From: Pictodentalium vernedei
Lineage: Eukaryota > Mollusca > Scaphopoda > Dentaliida > Dentaliidae
Reading direction: 5' to 3'
Length of the DNA: 64,000 nucleotides
Assembly: GCA_031216915.1 (NCBI GenBank)
Contig: CM062289.1
Location: 449,196,866 to 449,260,865, forward strand
How positions within the stretch are numbered: the first letter of the stretch is position 1; the number at the start of each line of letters is the position of its first letter. The notes under the pieces are model-generated. The model was given only the letters and a program-made list of their open reading frames with translations. It searched no databases and had not been told where the DNA came from. Shown in pieces: positions 43,470-55,184 of the stretch. The position numbers were made by a program, and so were the translations under genes.

Positions 43470-43690
43470 TTATTTATTTATTTGCTGGTGTTTAGGGTCA
43501 TATATTTCTGCACAATGGCTAATAATGGTCGCAACACCGATATAAACTCAAGTTTAACCAATCATTTAGAGCCATGTTTCCCATTTTAAAGGACTCCTAC
43601 CCCAAGCATTGGTTACTGGGGCTTATTCTAATGGATCATGTTTGACAGATCTTTACCATTAAAAACAATAAAATACAAATCCTTTTAGCT
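43470..43690 (-). mobile_element. SINE-II
   Basis: TTATTTATTTGCTGGTGTTT, GCACAATGGCTAATAATGGT, CCCAAGCATTGGTTACTGGG. Confidence 0.78.
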
Positions 43691-44575
43691 GTTGTTACGG
43701 CAGTTAGTTATAAAAGGTATACTATAATTACACTAAAATACAACATGTTCTCTTTTTCAAGTGGAAAGACAGCAAAAAGATTTACTGAGTATACTCAACC
43801 CTTTACACGAAAAAAAAAATAAAATAAAAATAAAGTCCTCCCTTCCTCACTGATTTGAAAAAAAAATGCCTTAGAATCAATTCATTTTTTTTATTTGGCC
43901 TTAATGTTTTATAATATTGATGACACTATGTTAGACGATTACTTCATTGATTATTAATATATTGTAAAGACTATATTAAAAAGGTAATAAATGAAGATTT
44001 ATCTGCTCTTTGTACTTATGTCTTGATGGTTTAGTCAGTTCATGTATTAATTGAGCTAAAATTTATGTTAATACTGGTATTCACTGAAATTTTTAGTCAA
44101 TTCCGGAATTCCTTAAGGAAACAGTCAATTCTTAGATTTACTGTAGTATATATAACATATATATCGCCTCAAAACAAGAGACGTCTTACACAAGCTTAAG
44201 CTTGCTGTCGAATCCTGCTCATTTACTGTTTACTTATAATATTTCCTTATATATATATATTACTGTTCATAAGGTTTACATGTTATGTAAGGTTTAAGGT
44301 TTAATTTTTCCAAATAAAAAACATTGGTCAGATTAAAATAATTATAATTCTATCACTAAAATTAGATCCGGAAATACAATGGATCTAATTGCAGCAGAAT
44401 TAACATAATCCTCTTAATGTTCAAGTATTTATACTTTTATGCCCAGTCATTGATGGGTTAACATGCTAAAATATTTTAAAAGGAAACGAGAGCATTCTCG
44501 AGCCTTTCTATCGAGTCACTAAAACAATGACATTATAATAATTGGCTTTTCTGTCATATGGCGTATGCATACTAT
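43690..44575. other. Unassigned A/T-rich stretch
   Basis: (TA)n near 44250. No supported feature. Confidence 0.4.
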
Positions 44576-44576
44576 T

Positions 44577-44838
44577 ACAGAAAGTGGAGAGTGGATTGTA
44601 ACTAAATCACCCGTGGAGTGGAGTTATCACCCAAAGTATTCCTTTCAAATTCTGCACATATGGACAGAAAACACAAGCAATGTTTCAGCCAATGGGCCTT
44701 CGGGTTTAACCCGGAGGTCCATTGGCTGGAACTTTGCTTGTGCTTGTTATGCTTTGCAACAAATTTGTAATTATTGCTTGGGCGGAATCTCCACTCCACG
44801 GGTGATTTAGTGATAATACACTCTCCACGTACTGTAGT
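44577..44838. mobile_element. MITE family L, copy 2
   Basis: AGTGGAGAGTGGATTGTAAC and ACTCTCCACGTACTGTAG ends; core AGCCAATGGGCCTTCGGGTT and AACCCGGAGGTCCATTGGCT. Confidence 0.9.
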
Positions 44839-44969
44839 CGCCCTCCTGGTGGATATCCTAGGAGAGTGATGACTCTCCCTATCGGTCCATCGCTGCAACA
44901 CATCATGAGATGCGGACAATGCCTCGCCTGACACTGCTCCATCTTTTTACACTGTAATGCCATGATTAA

Positions 44970-45424
44970 TTAATTTTAGGTTTAGCGTTATTCGCATCAT
45001 TTTGTGTTTTTGCCCGAAATAATAACGCATTTTCTTTATTATTGGCTCCGCAAGGACAATAGACCATTTCATGTTTCTTCCTCATCCATTGAAATGCCAG
45101 ATTACTGCCTCATTTTTGCCAGATTGCTACAGCAGCTACAGCAATCTGGCAACAATGAGGCAATAATGTGGTGTTATTAAGGATAACATGCTGACTAATG
45201 GTACATTTTGTTATAGACTGTTCTGTATGTAACCTTGGCCATTGAAAGTCCTACTATCTGCGACAACCTAAACATGCGGGAAAGCAGTGTGCGAGAGCAA
45301 AATGATAAATATGCATCTTTTGGAAAGGGTTATATTACCATTTCCCCTACAAGGATATAATTAATAATAACCTCATTCCGTATTTTGTTCTGATAACCTG
45401 GAATAACGCTAAACTTAAAATTAA
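44970..45424. mobile_element. TTAA-type MITE, family W
   Basis: TTAATTTTAGGTTTAGCGTT and AACGCTAAACTTAAAATTAA are inverted ends on TTAA sites. The core palindrome 45103-45175 has TTGCCAGATTGCT and AGCAATCTGGCAA. Confidence 0.88.
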
Positions 45425-45529
45425 CTAACCATGGCCTAATATTCCCACTAAGGCCCGTGTTTCTACCATGTACCATGTACAGTACTGTCATTCAGCGTTC
45501 CATACTTATTCCAAACTCAAATGGACGAA

Positions 45530-46250
45530 AATCTAACTGGGAAGATTTTTAAGAAAACTGTCAGTCTGAAGAGATTTACAGGAAAGTTAGCTCCACTTAA
45601 TTTTCTAAAGTTGTCAGTAAAATTAACACCAAGAATATAGGAACTTCATATAAAAAAGAAATTTGGAAAAGTTAGCGAAGTTGTATCATGGATGTGCGCA
45701 TTAATTCACAAACCCAGGCATTTTTCTGTTGAGTAGTAAAAAATACAGTAGCTGGTTTTTTTTTACAATTTTTGCCAATCTGTGAGATTATTCTTTGTTT
45801 AAACACATTTAAAAATAATAAAACCGTGTTTTCTTCATCGTTTGATTCTCTGTAACTTTTTTCTGTTCATTATGTCAACAGTGTGAGCATCGTGACGTAT
45901 AATACGGACGCTATCCTTTCCATTAATATAAAAGTCTGTGAGGTAAGATTTGCTAATTTTTTTATGAGATCAATAAAAACATGCAAATTATTGTAAAAAC
46001 ACATTCGCTAAACAAAGAACCGAAGTGGACAGTTACTATAAAAAGCCAAGAGAGCTGTCTGTTGTTTCCGTTTATTAAAAGTAACAAAAGTAAACTTCGC
46101 TTTATTTTCTACTAATATCATAGGTGTTTTCTCAACAGTTACATGCTTCCTCATTGGACCTCCCTCGCTTGGCTAATAATTTAAAGGGAGATAACGTTAT
46201 CGAAATCGATTTTCTCGACGAGATAAATCAGGGATGGTAACACAAGATAA
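45530..46250 (+). repeat. Repeat family DD, longest continuous copy
   Basis: Uninterrupted reference for the broken copy at 1480-3500. Matches include AATTAACACC, TCTGTAACTTTTTTCTGTTC and AACACATTCGCTAAA, and at the 3' end 41965-42180. Confidence 0.8.
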
Positions 46251-46603
46251 CATCTTTGACGTTTTTAAAGGTGTTTGGAAATATGCCGCTTCTTCATACT
46301 CACGTGGTTCAGCAAAGCTACTTGTTTGAGTGAACAAAAACTAATAAATTATTAGGAATTTTACAGATGTTTCTTGTCATTTCAATCCCCAGAATACTAA
46401 AGTCAAAATAAAATTTCAAGTAGCAAATGTCCCCACAATGCAACGCGGAATGATTAAACGAATTCAATCTTTTTGACTGAGGTCCCTGAGCTCTGTGAAT
46501 CTGTCAAGCAAGACTGAATTGGTTTGAGTAATAGTTTTATTGTGGGAATTTTTTTCAGACTGAAATTTTGACATCACTGTGGAGAATGTTATTTTTCCAA
46601 AAC

Positions 46604-46975
46604 ATATTTATTTCTGGAGTTTAACAACACTTCGACAGCCAGAGTCACCTCATGTCGACAGCTTTACGTGTGGAGGACGCCGGAGTACCCGAAGAAAATA
46701 CTGGAGCAACGACGAGAAACTGCCTGACTCCCCAACATACTAACTCCACACAAGCAGGGTTAGCATTGGTTGAAGACACGTGCACAATCGACGTGCAACG
46801 TGACTTAGTACACGACGCCACCGTGCCCCCCCCCCCCCCCCCCAATGCAACGTAGGCAATCCGGATTAAGTGCCTTGTCCACGGACATAACGCAGTTACC
46901 CCTGACGGGGATCGAACCTTGGACATCTCGGTTTTAAATTCAATGCCGTAACTATTGAGCCACCGCGACCCTTCC
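46604..46975 (-). mobile_element. SINE-I, variant head
   Basis: GGCGCCGGAGTACCCG-type core (CCGGAGTACCCGAAGAAAAT), a C-run at 46817-46832, TGCCTTGTCCACGGACATAA and head GGGGATCGAACCTTGGACAT...TATTGAGCCACCGCG. Confidence 0.88.
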
Positions 46976-47062
46976 ACAAAATAATTTCCCTTCTTTTCCA
47001 TTACTCTCAAGACTTGACAGAAAATTTCGGCCAGATCGGAACTGATAAAATCGACCAATCGC

Positions 47063-47189
47063 AACCCTTCGAACCCTAAAGTACGTTTCTCCAGACCAGG
47101 AACACGACACTTCATAATTCAATAATTAGGCTTAGTGAATATATGGGGTGGACCAATCAATATTTCCAACGTGCAGCCCCAAGGCTGGT
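47063..47189. mobile_element. MITE family D, left half
   Basis: CCCTTCGAACCCTAAAGTAC, CAGGAACACGACACTTCATA, AACGTGCAGCCCCAAGGCTG, then abrupt loss. Confidence 0.75.
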
Positions 47190-48935
47190 CTTATGACTGT
47201 CGTGATTATTTGAATAGTTTACTTATCGTCGACTGTTGTGGTAGTCGACGGTTTTTCTTTTTAGTAGTTGTAGAATATTTTATTTAAGTGTCACGTTTCG
47301 ATACACATGGAATATATTACACATAGAATGTTAACAGAATAGTTGTATGAAACCCAACCTCTGAAGGCTTATGAGACACATTTTGATCATTGATTGGTCG
47401 TTATACATTAAGCATCACCCCATCCCCACCCACCCCTAGAAAAGAATTGTATATACACCCGTGCAGACATTTCCACGTGCTTCTGCATATACCCACGTAC
47501 ATATACAACCACATATTTGAATCAATTTTACATGTCCGAAAAGCTGAAAAGTATTTACAAATATACAAAAGAGCAAAAAAATATACATAAAGCCTTTGAG
47601 AGGTCGATAAAGCAACATGTGCATACCGAAGTCAAATCCTCCCATTTTGGGGGTTCAGGATTTCCTTCGACATGCAAATGTTCCTTCGTCGGCCTTTCAA
47701 AAAAAATTAAATTAAAATCGATCGCCAAGCCTGGTATTTATGTTTAAAGTTCAACTAAGTAATCGGCATATATTTAAAGTTTGCGTTGTTTACGTTATAC
47801 GCCTCACTTGTAATCACGATAGGATATCACATATGTTCATCGTATTATTTCTATAAGTTACTGGTTTCCAGAGAGATAAATGTGGGAGGGGGGAGTAATA
47901 ATAATAATATGTGACCTTTCCCCCATCCACCCCAAACCACCACCATTTAATAGGACTTTCTCAAATTTACAAAAGGTCCACCCTCGAGCATGCCATTCAA
48001 CACTCCAACAGCCAATGTTGACATTCCCTAGAAAACGCACACACAGAGGTTGGGTCTGTTATGTCATCATCGATGGCCTAACGCACGCAACCCCTGGGTA
48101 CACGTGTCCCATCGAGGGAAGCAGCGACTGTCATAGCACTGGGCGATTGCGCGCAAGAAACAAATTGTGCATCTTATATACATTTTTATAGGATAACGTA
48201 TACACAAATGTAGTTTAAGTGTTGGTTGCGCATTTACAAAAGTGTTGTTTTTCTGCGAGTTAACATTTTATACAAGGCTGAAGCCAAGAGAGGTTGTAAC
48301 TCGTCACACGTCATTATGAATAGAAAAAATTCCTCCACATTTTGGTTGTCGCCATTATTGTTTAAGTCGATCGTCGTTAATTTTTAAAGTGGTACAAGAC
48401 GGATAAAATTGCACTGTACAATGAGGTGGAACAATTAGCTTATTAAGCTTTGAAATGTCTAACCATAGTTACTTGTAATATCCCATGACCTTTGTTTTCC
48501 ACACGATTGTGCAACAAAGTTATTTTAAATTCTTTTTTTTTTTGAACTACACTGAACCTTGCTATTTGATAAATCTATGTACGCTGTAGTATTAACAAGC
48601 ACTCAGTTAATCAATACTAAAGAATATCGTTCAAACGGTGTACCTTTGAATAATTCGCGGTTTGGGAAGTTATTGTACACTGCCGAGTGAAGAGATTCTT
48701 CGATCTTGTATACTCGAATGACCCCAATTGAACAATCCGAACCGCGAAAGTGAGAAAATTGTCACAAGGCTCACAACGATCAGTTCAGTTCCCTTGTAGT
48801 ACACTTAGTTGTAACAAATAAAGGAATTGAGGGACCAATTCTGAAAATTAGTTGTAGAAATAAACCATCTGCACGTCTGTTTAAATTCTTCAGGTCAATC
48901 AGAGATATTTTGGTGTTTTCATTTGATCTCAGCAC
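47190..48935. other. Unassigned 1.7-kb stretch
   Basis: No MITE or SINE found. Open frames at 47517-47747 and 47880-48191 (+) have no recognised motif. GCGGTTTGGG/CCGAACCGCG at 48657 and 48738 is a short inverted pair. Confidence 0.4.
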
Positions 48936-48939
48936 AGTA

Positions 48940-49451
48940 CACTGCAAAAAATATAGGTTCTCTTTAGAGCCAAAACTGGTTCTAATCTTGTCCCTGAGAT
49001 GGAACAAGTTCTGTTTAAACAGTATTTATTTCAAATCAAATAAATTTATAAAGATTAACATTAAATATTAGCAGAATTAAACATAAATTGAGGGGGTTTC
49101 AGTCGTAAGTTTAGAGCTTATACGAGGTTGTCTCAAATCATTATTAAGCAAAGGAGATATGAACAGTTGGCATATCGAACCAGTTTTGGTTCTATACAGA
49201 ACCAAAACTCGTTCGATATGCCAACTGTTCATATCTCCTTTGTTTCAAACTGTTTGGCGACTGCGTTGAATGAGCTCCAAGTTTACTGCTGAATCTACGT
49301 CAGTTCATGTAATATTCTGTTAAAATTGAATGCTGATCTTGGTAAATTTATTTGATTTGAAATAAATACTGTTTAAACAGAACTGGTTCCATCTCAGGGA
49401 CAAGATTAGAACCAGTTTTGGTTCTGAAGAGAACCTATATTTTTTGCAGTG
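48940..49451. mobile_element. Element H, 512 bp, about 130-bp inverted ends, TA flanks
   Basis: CACTGCAAAAAATATAGGTT and its complement end the element, with TA on each side. The inverted ends run to AATCAAATAAATTTA. The central palindrome at 49152-49242 carries GGAGATATGAACAGTTGGCA and GTTTTGGTTCTATACAGAAC. A TA duplication fits Tc1/mariner-like movers, but assignment needs a search. Confidence 0.9.
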
Positions 49452-49605
49452 TAGTGTACATATTCAATTTTCAAACACTGTAAGTTTTCATTTGTGTCGT
49501 AAGTATATCAGAGATTGTTTGTTGAAATTATGGGAAACGAATATTAATCAACTAACAGTCTATTAATGCTGGTAATTAGTCGATTACGAAAACTGATGAA
49601 CACAA

Positions 49606-49674
49606 CGAATATGGACTCTTCCATTTGCTGCCATTGAAGTGACATGGAAGATTCCACCAGGGTTTAAAGTGTTA
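49606..49674. mobile_element. MITE family D, right end
   Basis: CGAATATGGACTCTTCCATT and TTCCACCAGGGTTTAAAGTG. Confidence 0.7.
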
Positions 49675-49679
49675 AATTT

Positions 49680-50165
49680 CGAATAAAATCCCCCGAGTTG
49701 TGTCGTGACGAAATCACTAGTGACATGGAACTCTGAGTAAGCTAGACAAATAAAAGTCAATATTCATGCAATCCGTTTTCTCTTGGGTTGAAACACGTCA
49801 GAATGAAAAATTAAATTGAGTGCTACAAAATAATTTCAAGTGTCTATTTCGCTGTATCAATTCTGACGGAAACATCAAGTTGATGAAATAATAAAAGTCT
49901 TAATTCGGTTTTCTTTGCTTTTTCTTTATTTCCGAAATCCCACTTTCACTCAATACTTATTGTTTAATCCGATTGATTTAAAATATGTTCAGGGAACAAA
50001 ACCCTCAGGACACAGTTGCACTTCGTCGCCTTCTTTGAGACAAGACTCTAACCAAAGAACAGTTAAAACAGTGTGGAATTTAACATGTAAATCCGATATA
50101 CATCAATATTTAGCAAAAAGGTAAAAAAACAAGTCAACCAACTGTTTAGTGATTTTTTAAAATTC
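49680..50165. other. Unassigned
   Basis: No supported feature. Confidence 0.4.
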
Positions 50166-50169
50166 ACCC

Positions 50170-50423
50170 TTAACCCTTTACCCAACGTAACGGCCAAAAC
50201 CGGCCAGCGCTATTCTAAAAAAAACCGCCAATTAATTTTCATTATATTTTCATTTTTTGTCTCAAAAACATGGGTTATGACCCCTTGTTGGAACGAGCTC
50301 GTCGAGCTCGTTCCAAAGAGGGGTCATAACCTATGTTTTTGAGACAAAAAATGAAAAAAAGTTAATTATTCAAGATTTTTTTTTGCAAGTGTCATCTGTT
50401 TTTCATGTTAGGTAAAGGGTTAA
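50170..50423. mobile_element. TTAA-type MITE family A
   Basis: TTAACCCTTTACCCAACG to GTTAGGTAAAGGGTTAA; core GGAACGAGCTCGTCGAGCTC. Arms mismatch at CCTTGTTGG versus CCAAAGAGG. Abuts a family D copy. Confidence 0.92.
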
Positions 50424-50659
50424 TTAATCCTTTGAACCGCAAATACCATTTTCCCGGTCCAGGAACACGTTACGTCATCATTTCACCAAATAGGATGATT
50501 GCTCAGTGCATGTGTGGGGTAACAAATCAATATTTCTAACGCGCAGTCTGAGGCTGCATGTTGAAACCATTGAACGAACCCCCCAGGTAATGAGATTAAC
50601 TCTTCCGAATGATGCCACTGGTCTGACTTTGAAGACACCCCTAGGGTTGAAAGGGTTAA
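50424..50659. mobile_element. MITE family D, adjoining family A
   Basis: TTAATCCTTTGAACCGC to GGGTTGAAAGGGTTAA; TTAATTAA joins it to the A element, so both used neighbouring TTAA sites. Confidence 0.85.
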
Positions 50660-50660
50660 A

Positions 50661-50886
50661 ACAATTTGAAAACGACACTTGCAAAAGATTATTCATGGAG
50701 AACTAAAAACCTTTCCCTTTGACCTACGACAGCTTGTGAACCGTCAAAGGAATGAGTGCAACAAGCTAGTTCTAAAGGGGGCGTCAAAAACTATGTTTAT
50801 GAGACAAAAAATGAAATAATAATGAAATTTCACTGACGAGTTTTGTAAATAGTGCTGGCTGGCGGGTTTTGGGCATTACTTTAGAT
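50661..50886. mobile_element. Family A MITE relic, reversed
   Basis: ACGACACTTGCAAAAGATTA, CTATGTTTATGAGACAAAAA and AATAGTGCTGGCTGGCGGGT follow the A layout in reverse. With the two elements before it this makes three TTAA MITEs in a row. Confidence 0.72.
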
Positions 50887-50925
50887 AAAGAAATGAGGTC
50901 ACTTTCAAACTGGAGGGAAAGTAAT

Positions 50926-51145
50926 CCAAAGGCGTACTGCACGTCGATGTGGTACTTGTCTTCAACCAATGCTAATTCTGTTTGTTTGGAGTTAGTATGT
51001 TGGAGAGTCGGACAGTTGCACGACGCTGCGCGGTGGTTCTCTCCGGGTACTCAGTCTTCCCCGCCCCGCCCGTAAAACTGTCCGTCGCGATGTGACCATG
51101 GCTGTCAAAGGTGTTGTTACACTCCAATAAAAAAAAATGAAAAAA
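50926..51145 (+). mobile_element. SINE-I, 5'-truncated
   Basis: GGCGTACTGCACGTCGATG, GGTTCTCTCCGGGTACTCAG, GTGTTGTTACACTCCAATAA. Confidence 0.85.
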
Positions 51146-51324
51146 GGGAAAGTAAAATATATTTGTCCAGCATTTTCTGTACACCGATGTGTTGAAATAT
51201 CAAAAATTAACCTTAAGGGCCTCATACAATCATAAACTGTCTATTTTATATTGTAAAAGTTACCAGATGTGTATTGTTCCTTGAGAATTCTACTGGTAGG
51301 CGCATTACCTTGACAATGTTTTAC

Positions 51325-51366
51325 ATTATTGTTGGCTGCCTATACAGGCAGCCAACAATAATGTAG
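51325..51366. repeat. Perfect hairpin, 19-bp arms
   Basis: ACATTATTGTTGGCTGCCT, loop ATAC, and its exact complement. Confidence 0.9.
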
Positions 51367-51439
51367 AAACACTGCTTAGTCATCCACAGCCAGGTAAATG
51401 CATATACGATAGTTATTAAGGAAAATTAATCTCAACACT

Positions 51440-51610
51440 TGAGGGTTAAAGCTGTAAATTTTCCCCATAATGCAACTAGGAATCTAACCAATTCAGCTTA
51501 TTTGACAAAACGCATTGGATTCTGCCTAACACAACTGAATCGGCTAAATTCATAGCGCATTATGGGAATATTAGGGCTTCAAATATCGCCATTTTGATAT
51601 CGTTGTGCAG
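51440..51610. repeat. Imperfect inverted repeat
   Basis: CCCCATAATGCAACTAGG...AATTCAGC and ACTGAATCGG...GCGCATTATGGG pair in part. Confidence 0.5.
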
Positions 51611-52257
51611 GGAGTTAAATCACCCAGCTTGGTTTCAAGTACGGATTACCTATATGTACTCTTCGTTCAATATTTTTATTATCAACTTAAGTTGTGAAAA
51701 TTAGTGTTAGCTGGTTATCTTTTCACGAAGAGGCGAATCTCCAAGATCTTCTGAAAAATGGCCGCTTATCAGGAATATCTTGAGATGGTAATAATGCCGG
51801 AACTATTTATATATTTTTACATCAGACAAGAACAATATGGAGGGCAACGCCCTTTAATAACGTCAGCTGCACGGCCTGTGGCGTTCTATATAAAATAGAA
51901 CTATTTTAAGTTCGTCTGCATATTGAAAACAGAATATGACACACGTGTCCATTAACTCATCTTCTTCCTAAACACTTTTCAACAGTGTACAGCCGATTTT
52001 TTTATGAACATTACTTGCAAATACTCTCTAAATAGTATAACAAAGAGGAAAATAAAGAGAAGCGTCGTGTAGGTCCAACGAAAACAGATATTGAGTTTTA
52101 TAAGTTTTAATTCACTGGGTTTTCTTCGTGATAAATAATAACCATGGCTTTATCTACATGACAAATGAAAATTTATACTTTTTTATTATGGAGTAAGTAG
52201 ATTTAATGTGAGATGTGAGAAGGTTTCAACCCATGCAGACTTTGTGACATAATCCAT
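51611..52257. other. Unassigned
   Basis: No supported feature. Confidence 0.4.
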
Positions 52258-52265
52258 TGCTGACC

Positions 52266-52595
52266 CAGGGTCGTATTATTCATAAGGCTGACTGGGCTCA
52301 AGCCTAGGGGCCCACAGGGACAGGGGGTCCACCAATGATTTTTTTTGCTGAGGCACTGTTACCAGCGCCTTAGGGCTTCAATCGTTAAAAGCACTTTGCA
52401 CTCTGTGCCGTAGCGATACATAAAAATATGGGTTTGGAGACCCGCAAAGTGGATATAGGGCTATATACTGCGGCATAGTGCCTACCATACATGGTCAGGC
52501 TGTCATCTTTAGTGGGGTGAAAGATTGAAGTGCAGGAGGAGGCCCCAGAAGTACCTAAAAGCCTATGGGCCCGGCTATGGGTTAATACGGCACTG
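52266..52595. mobile_element. hAT-like MITE BB, 330 bp, 8-bp target duplication
   Basis: TGCTGACC (52258-52265) and TGCTGGCC (52596-52603), one mismatch. Ends CAGGGTCGTATTATTC and GGTTAATACGGCACTG are inverted. CAGGG ends plus 8 bp fit hAT. Confidence 0.88.
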
Positions 52596-52638
52596 TGCTG
52601 GCCTTGTCTTTTCACGGGCCTTTAAATTCCACCAAACT

Positions 52639-52775
52639 TATACATTCAAAAATCAGTTGGTTTAAAAACAACAACCCTAATCACCTGGGTTGATAAAATA
52701 TGAACCCAATTGGGTTCATATTCATTCATCCCAGTTGATTTGGGATGATTTTCAACCCAACCGATTTCTGAGTAT
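52639..52775. mobile_element. Palindromic MITE family I, copy 3
   Basis: AAATCAGTTGGTTTAAAAAC to TTTTCAACCCAACCGATTTC; centre GAACCCAATTGGGTTC identical to copy 1. Confidence 0.85.
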
Positions 52776-53163
52776 GACAGTAACCGATATCCCCAAATTA
52801 TAGGCATGTTCCCAAGTAAAGGGCATAACAGAATGTTTTGTTTGTTTTTAAAGCATTTTTGTCCAATTTCTTAAGAAGTAATGGAACCCTTGATAGCCTG
52901 GATACGTTTAAGCATGTTTGCTACACACTGACTGGGTTCATCGTGTGGCTTTGTGATTGTTTCTAGGAGAGTCTTGGCTTCCTTTTTTAGAGAGGCGAGT
53001 CCGAATTATGTTTCGTGAAGTCAGATATCGCTAGACTTCAGACAAAATATTAATTCGTAAATTTATAAGATTATCCCCACTATTCTATTTGACGTGAGTT
53101 TATGAAGCATAATGACAGGCAGAAATCTATAGACAATATATAAACTGACTCAATCACTCTTTC

Positions 53164-53355
53164 ATGGGAAAGAAAGTGGCTCTTCACTATATCAATTCGA
53201 ACTACAGAGAACGTGTCAACGAGATACTGGTGTCCCCGTCTCCCAAATCACCACCAAGCATAGATTTAAACTTGTTTACTGAAATTACTCAACAAATACC
53301 AAAGAACTCTCCTTTCACAACATCAATAAACACACCTCTTAAAGAATACGAGTGA
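53164..53355 (+). CDS. Possible 3' coding exon, unrecognised
   Basis: An ATG-started frame of 63 codons, with R-E-R-V-N-E-I-L-V-S-P-S-P-K-S-P-P and ending T-P-L-K-E-Y-E before TGA. AATAAA occurs at 53445-53450 and 53458-53463, about 90-105 bp past the stop, as expected at a gene end. There is no clear upstream exon or promoter. Composition is protein-like, but no domain is known to me. It may be the last exon of a plus-strand gene or chance. Confidence 0.28.
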   Translation: MGKKVALHYINSNYRERVNEILVSPSPKSPPSIDLNLFTEITQQIPKNSPFTTSINTPLKEYE

Positions 53356-53444
53356 TGGCACTAAATCAGTCCTGGGCTGGTATTTTATCATTGTGAAAAT
53401 GGTTGTGAAACTGAAAAGTTCATCGATAAAACGTCATTTTTATG

Positions 53445-53463
53445 AATAAAACTCCCAAATAAA
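53445..53463 (+). promoter_or_regulatory. Paired AATAAA polyadenylation signals
   Basis: Two AATAAA hexamers 13 bp apart downstream of the frame ending at 53355. In A/T-rich sequence such motifs also arise by chance. Confidence 0.3.
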
Positions 53464-53549
53464 GATTTCTTTAACTCGTACGAGCCTCGGAAAAAATGGC
53501 TCTATTGAACATATTATCCTGCCTGCTCAAGACGTATGGCCTAGCAAAT

Positions 53550-53604
53550 GTTTCTCGGCAAGTGTCGTCTGCCTGTCCAGGCAGACGACACTTGACTAGA
53601 AACA
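53550..53604. repeat. Hairpin with CAAGTGTCGTCTGCCT arms
   Basis: GTTTCTCGGCAAGTGTCGTC and GACGACACTTGACTAGAAAC around GTCC. Same family as 30356-30412. Confidence 0.88.
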
Positions 53605-53609
53605 AACTG

Positions 53610-54270
53610 CTCATATTTTACCACTATCCCAGCTCATTTTATTCGGATCTTTAGGCCCCGTATACTCGCCTTCAATTTTCTCAGACGCTAAAATTAAAAT
53701 CGAGGATAATCATTTCCAAACACCAAGATTTTTCTTTATGCATAACTAGCAACCCCACCTATTCCAGGACGAAAGCCCTTCCGGTGCGATGGAAAATTTC
53801 TAGTTGCATTACAAATTAAGGGAGAAAATAATAGCTTGAATTTATAGCTGACCGAAATCACACACTCCGCATGTATATAATATATATATGTTTTTATACA
53901 GTAAGAAGAAAACTAGAATAAAAGAGTCTTTTTAGTAAAAACAAAGTAACAAATATTACATTACCATCAACAAAAAATCGAAAATGATTTGCTAGGGTCT
54001 TTGGGTCATTATCACAAATGAAAATATAAAACTCTAAATGATTCTTCCGCAGAGAACTGATATAACTCCACGCAAACGAATACTAATTTCTTCAGTAGCA
54101 GAAGCTCTGCAACCTCATGAATGAAAATATCCCAAATGAAACCTGGGTTGTACTTTGCATTCAAAACATGATGAATTCTTGAATACAAAAAAATTCTCTA
54201 CGCAAACCCATACTGTGAAATTCACATCCGCACGGACGACGTCGGACGTACATGCTGACTCCATGTATTT
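53610..54270. other. Unassigned
   Basis: No supported feature apart from a short (TA)n near 53878. Confidence 0.4.
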
Positions 54271-54271
54271 A

Positions 54272-54412
54272 CTATTTAACTAACGTAATGGCATAATCCG
54301 GCGAGCGTTATCCACAAAAAATGCCATTTAAATTCTAATATTCTTTCACTTTTTGCCGTAAAAGATAGCTTCTGGTCTCCTCATTAGAACAAGATCGAGC
54401 TCATATGCTATA
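54272..54412. mobile_element. Family A MITE relic, left half
   Basis: TTAACTAACGTAATGGC, CTCCTCATTAGAACAAGATC. Confidence 0.65.
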
Positions 54413-54566
54413 TTCCAATCAGAGTAAAATCCTCGCCCTCTGATTGGATGGGAGGTCGCGCAGTTTCTTTTATGTTTACGGACCCAGTAGCATATATTAT
54501 CCTCTTACGTCAGCATGCGATATATTTGAAACTAGAGGTACTGTGAGCAAACTCACAAAGTGATAC

Positions 54567-55069
54567 CCCCCCCCCCCCCCCCCCCCACGCCTGAAATGTA
54601 TAAGTTAGATTATCTCCCCTTGGAAATGTCAGAACGGAATTATATTGCTTCATGCACATCTTCATATGGAGTTCTTCCATTGTGTACAGTTTCATGAAAA
54701 TTCTTCAAACGGTTTAGGAGGAGTTGCGCTTACAAGGATGGACATACGATATAAGTTAGATTATCTCCCCTTGGAAATGTCAGAACGGAATTATATTGCT
54801 TCGTGCACATCTTCATATGGAGTTCTTCCATTGTGTAAAGTTTCATGAAAATTCTTCAAACGGTTTAGGAGGAGTTGCGCTTACAAGGATGGACAGACGA
54901 TATAAGTTAGATTATCTCCCCTTGGAAATGTCAGAACGGAATTATATTGTTTCATGCACATCTTCATATGGAGTTCTTCCATTGTGTAAAGTTTCATGAA
55001 AATTCTTCAAACGGTTTAGGAGGAGTTGCGCTTACAAGGATGGCCAGACGGGGAGAGGGGGGGGGGGGT
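54567..55069. repeat. 151-bp tandem triplicate between a C-run and a G-run
   Basis: Units start near 54599, 54750 and 54901 (TATAAGTTAGATTATCTCCC) and end with GGAGGAGTTGCGCTTACAAG. They differ by a few bases. A C-run (54567-54586) precedes and a G-run (55059-55069) follows. Open frames inside repeat with the unit. Confidence 0.95.
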
Positions 55070-55184
55070 ATAATAATATTTGCCCATTTCGCAATTATTC
55101 CATCAACGGAGTGACTCGAGAACCGTTTCATTTTTCTAAATTTTTCATACGTGCAGCAGACGAATTATTACATGTTCTTTGCAA

